From NCBI GenBank assembly GCA_030762175.1, contig CM060830.1, positions 46,526,001 through 46,590,000 on the forward strand: a DNA stretch of 64,000 nucleotides, given 5' to 3'. The notes below the pieces were generated by a model, which saw only the letters and a list, made by a program, of their open reading frames with translations, searched no databases and was not told where the DNA came from. A program made the translations under genes and the position numbers. Numbering within the stretch: the first letter of the stretch is position 1; each line of letters begins with the position of its first letter. Source of the DNA: Metallyticus violacea (lineage: Eukaryota > Arthropoda > Insecta > Mantodea > Metallyticidae). Below, in pieces: positions 62,743 to 64,000 of the stretch.

Positions 62743-64000
62743 GTATCTATTTTGGTTAAAAAATGCAGGCAAATAGACAGTAATATAATTAAAATTTCCG
62801 TTTATTAAACGTAAAAATAGAGTATAATATCACTCATTATTAATGAAAATAGGTAATTATTCCAGTTACAAAACACAAAATATTTTTTCAAGGTTTCAAC
62901 TGTCATAGTCAGCCGCTTATCAGAAAGAACCTTTTCATCGTGGAAAAAGAACGTTCTGTTTCCACTGAAGAGATTGGAGCATATTTAAAACAAACTATTT
63001 TGGAAGGACTCATACCTGTTACAACACAACATTCACCTTTCTGGATATCATAGAAAGGATTATCAAAACAAAGTAAAGTATTTTTGAATAATCCTGGCGA
63101 ATGAGAAAAGATGTGCAGTGGTTTCTGATCGAGTTCATTTTATGTTTATGCGTTTATAAGGGAATCAGGTTAGTATATCTCTTACTTCCGTACTGCACTC
63201 ATTGTAGAAACGGTTTTTAGCACAGTTGTGCACCTCTCATCTTTCTTGCTTGCAATTGTTTGATACGTTTGTGCAGCTGAGAAGTTATCCCCACTACAAG
63301 TTCCTAATTGTATTGCGCGTAAGTACAAGTCATTCAGCAGAATATTCAAAACTACAGTACTTCCCTCATCCTCTATATTTCCTGGTATAATATCCCCGAG
63401 GTAACCGTGCGTTCCTTTCACTAATGAAGGTTCTGCTATTTAAGATCTTAAGTGAATGGGTTGGGGTTAAATTTTTTTGACTGCTTGAAAAAAAATTAAA
63501 TGAATAACAAGATTCTCAATAAGTATTTTTGGATGTAAATATACCATTTCATTTTTATAACTTTTTCACTTCAATAAAATGAAATTATTTATGTGCTTTT
63601 TAAAATGCGCAAATAATCGCAAAAAAAAATAATAATAATGATCTAAAAAAAAAAGGCTTTAAACCTAAGCTAGACTAACATTTTACCCAAAATTTCTAGA
63701 TGATTCATGAGCTCCATGGCCGTTTCTAATTCAATACTCTTTACGTAGCTAGTTCTTCGCTTTCGTTTCTAGAGCGAACAACGCCCTGGAAGTTTTGGAC
63801 CATTATTTTGGGACTAAATATCTTCAAATTTCTTTCTTGTGATTAAGTCACTTCTGGTTCAAAACATTTCATATAGCTTGAAATATATTAAATAATTATG
63901 CAAACACATAGTTGATAACGGTTCATTTATATATTTTTTCCTCTTCTAACTTAAGAACTAAATGAACAGTCACTTAAAACGTAATTTTTTTTCTTATTTA

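Larger units (their letters stand above)
51475..64000 (-). other. Partial upstream intron of the Sidestep-like gene
   Basis: This intron precedes the Ig exon; it ends at the acceptor at 51480-51475 and starts beyond the window. The lost nucleotide before the exon must be the first base of a split codon, and G would give the family-typical Asp of DAPTC. No further Ig exon was found on the minus strand up to 64000, so the intron exceeds 12.5 kb. Contents recognised are a GT microsatellite, two possible solo LTRs, a helix-turn-helix transposase relic, a candidate regulatory island near 56.2-56.6 kb and an unclassified exon-like segment at 62616. The stretches 51.5-53.2, 54.2-56.2, 56.6-58.3, 58.8-61.4 and 62.8-64.0 kb otherwise show nothing I can name. 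Confidence 0.8.

Overview
The window looks like intronic DNA from a large, AT-rich, repeat-laden insect genome. No bacterial or viral gene organisation is present. The only clearly functional coding sequence is two exons on the minus strand: an immunoglobulin-domain exon (51175-51474) and a fibronectin type III exon (7869-8168). They are consecutive exons of one gene of the Sidestep (Side/beaten-path receptor) family of neuronal cell-surface proteins. Both are exactly 300 bp, both have phase 1 boundaries, and the split glycine codon closes perfectly across an intron of about 43 kb. The upstream exons (signal peptide, earlier Ig domains) would lie beyond position 64000. The downstream exons (transmembrane segment, cytoplasmic tail) would lie before position 1.

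The rest is intron, filled with transposon relics and short repeats. I can support two mariner-like elements of one family (29532-30569 with terminal inverted repeats and a TA duplication; 36101-37166) and a third mariner relic of another lineage (20360-21190). There is also a CGGBP1-like hAT transposase relic (14040-15115), an insect helix-turn-helix transposase relic (58328-58790, with a smaller related piece at 30575-30770) and a probable pogo/Tigger-type C-terminal fragment or nested exon (27658-28020). A decayed RNase H segment of a non-LTR retrotransposon lies at 40600-40960. A non-autonomous hAT-like element spans 46441-48150, and three stretches look like solo LTRs.

Two tRNA-derived SINE families recur. 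Family 1 is at 9260, 9703, 11146, 26506 (with a clean 9-bp target duplication), 31960 and 32036. Family 2 is at 2790, 44088 and 44469. Other single SINE-like copies, a foldback repeat, a 196-bp tandem duplication and many microsatellites complete the inventory.

A few islands inside the introns are less AT-rich and dense in homeodomain-type sites, one with an exact PBX/MEIS-type composite site. They are candidate intronic enhancers of the host gene. The organism is inferred to be an insect because Sidestep is an arthropod family. The very long introns and the mixture of mariner, hAT and SINE families suggest a hemimetabolous lineage such as cockroach, termite or stick insect, but that placement is weak. 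I see no evidence of a new multi-gene system; the most interesting leads are the candidate nested exons and the putative enhancers.
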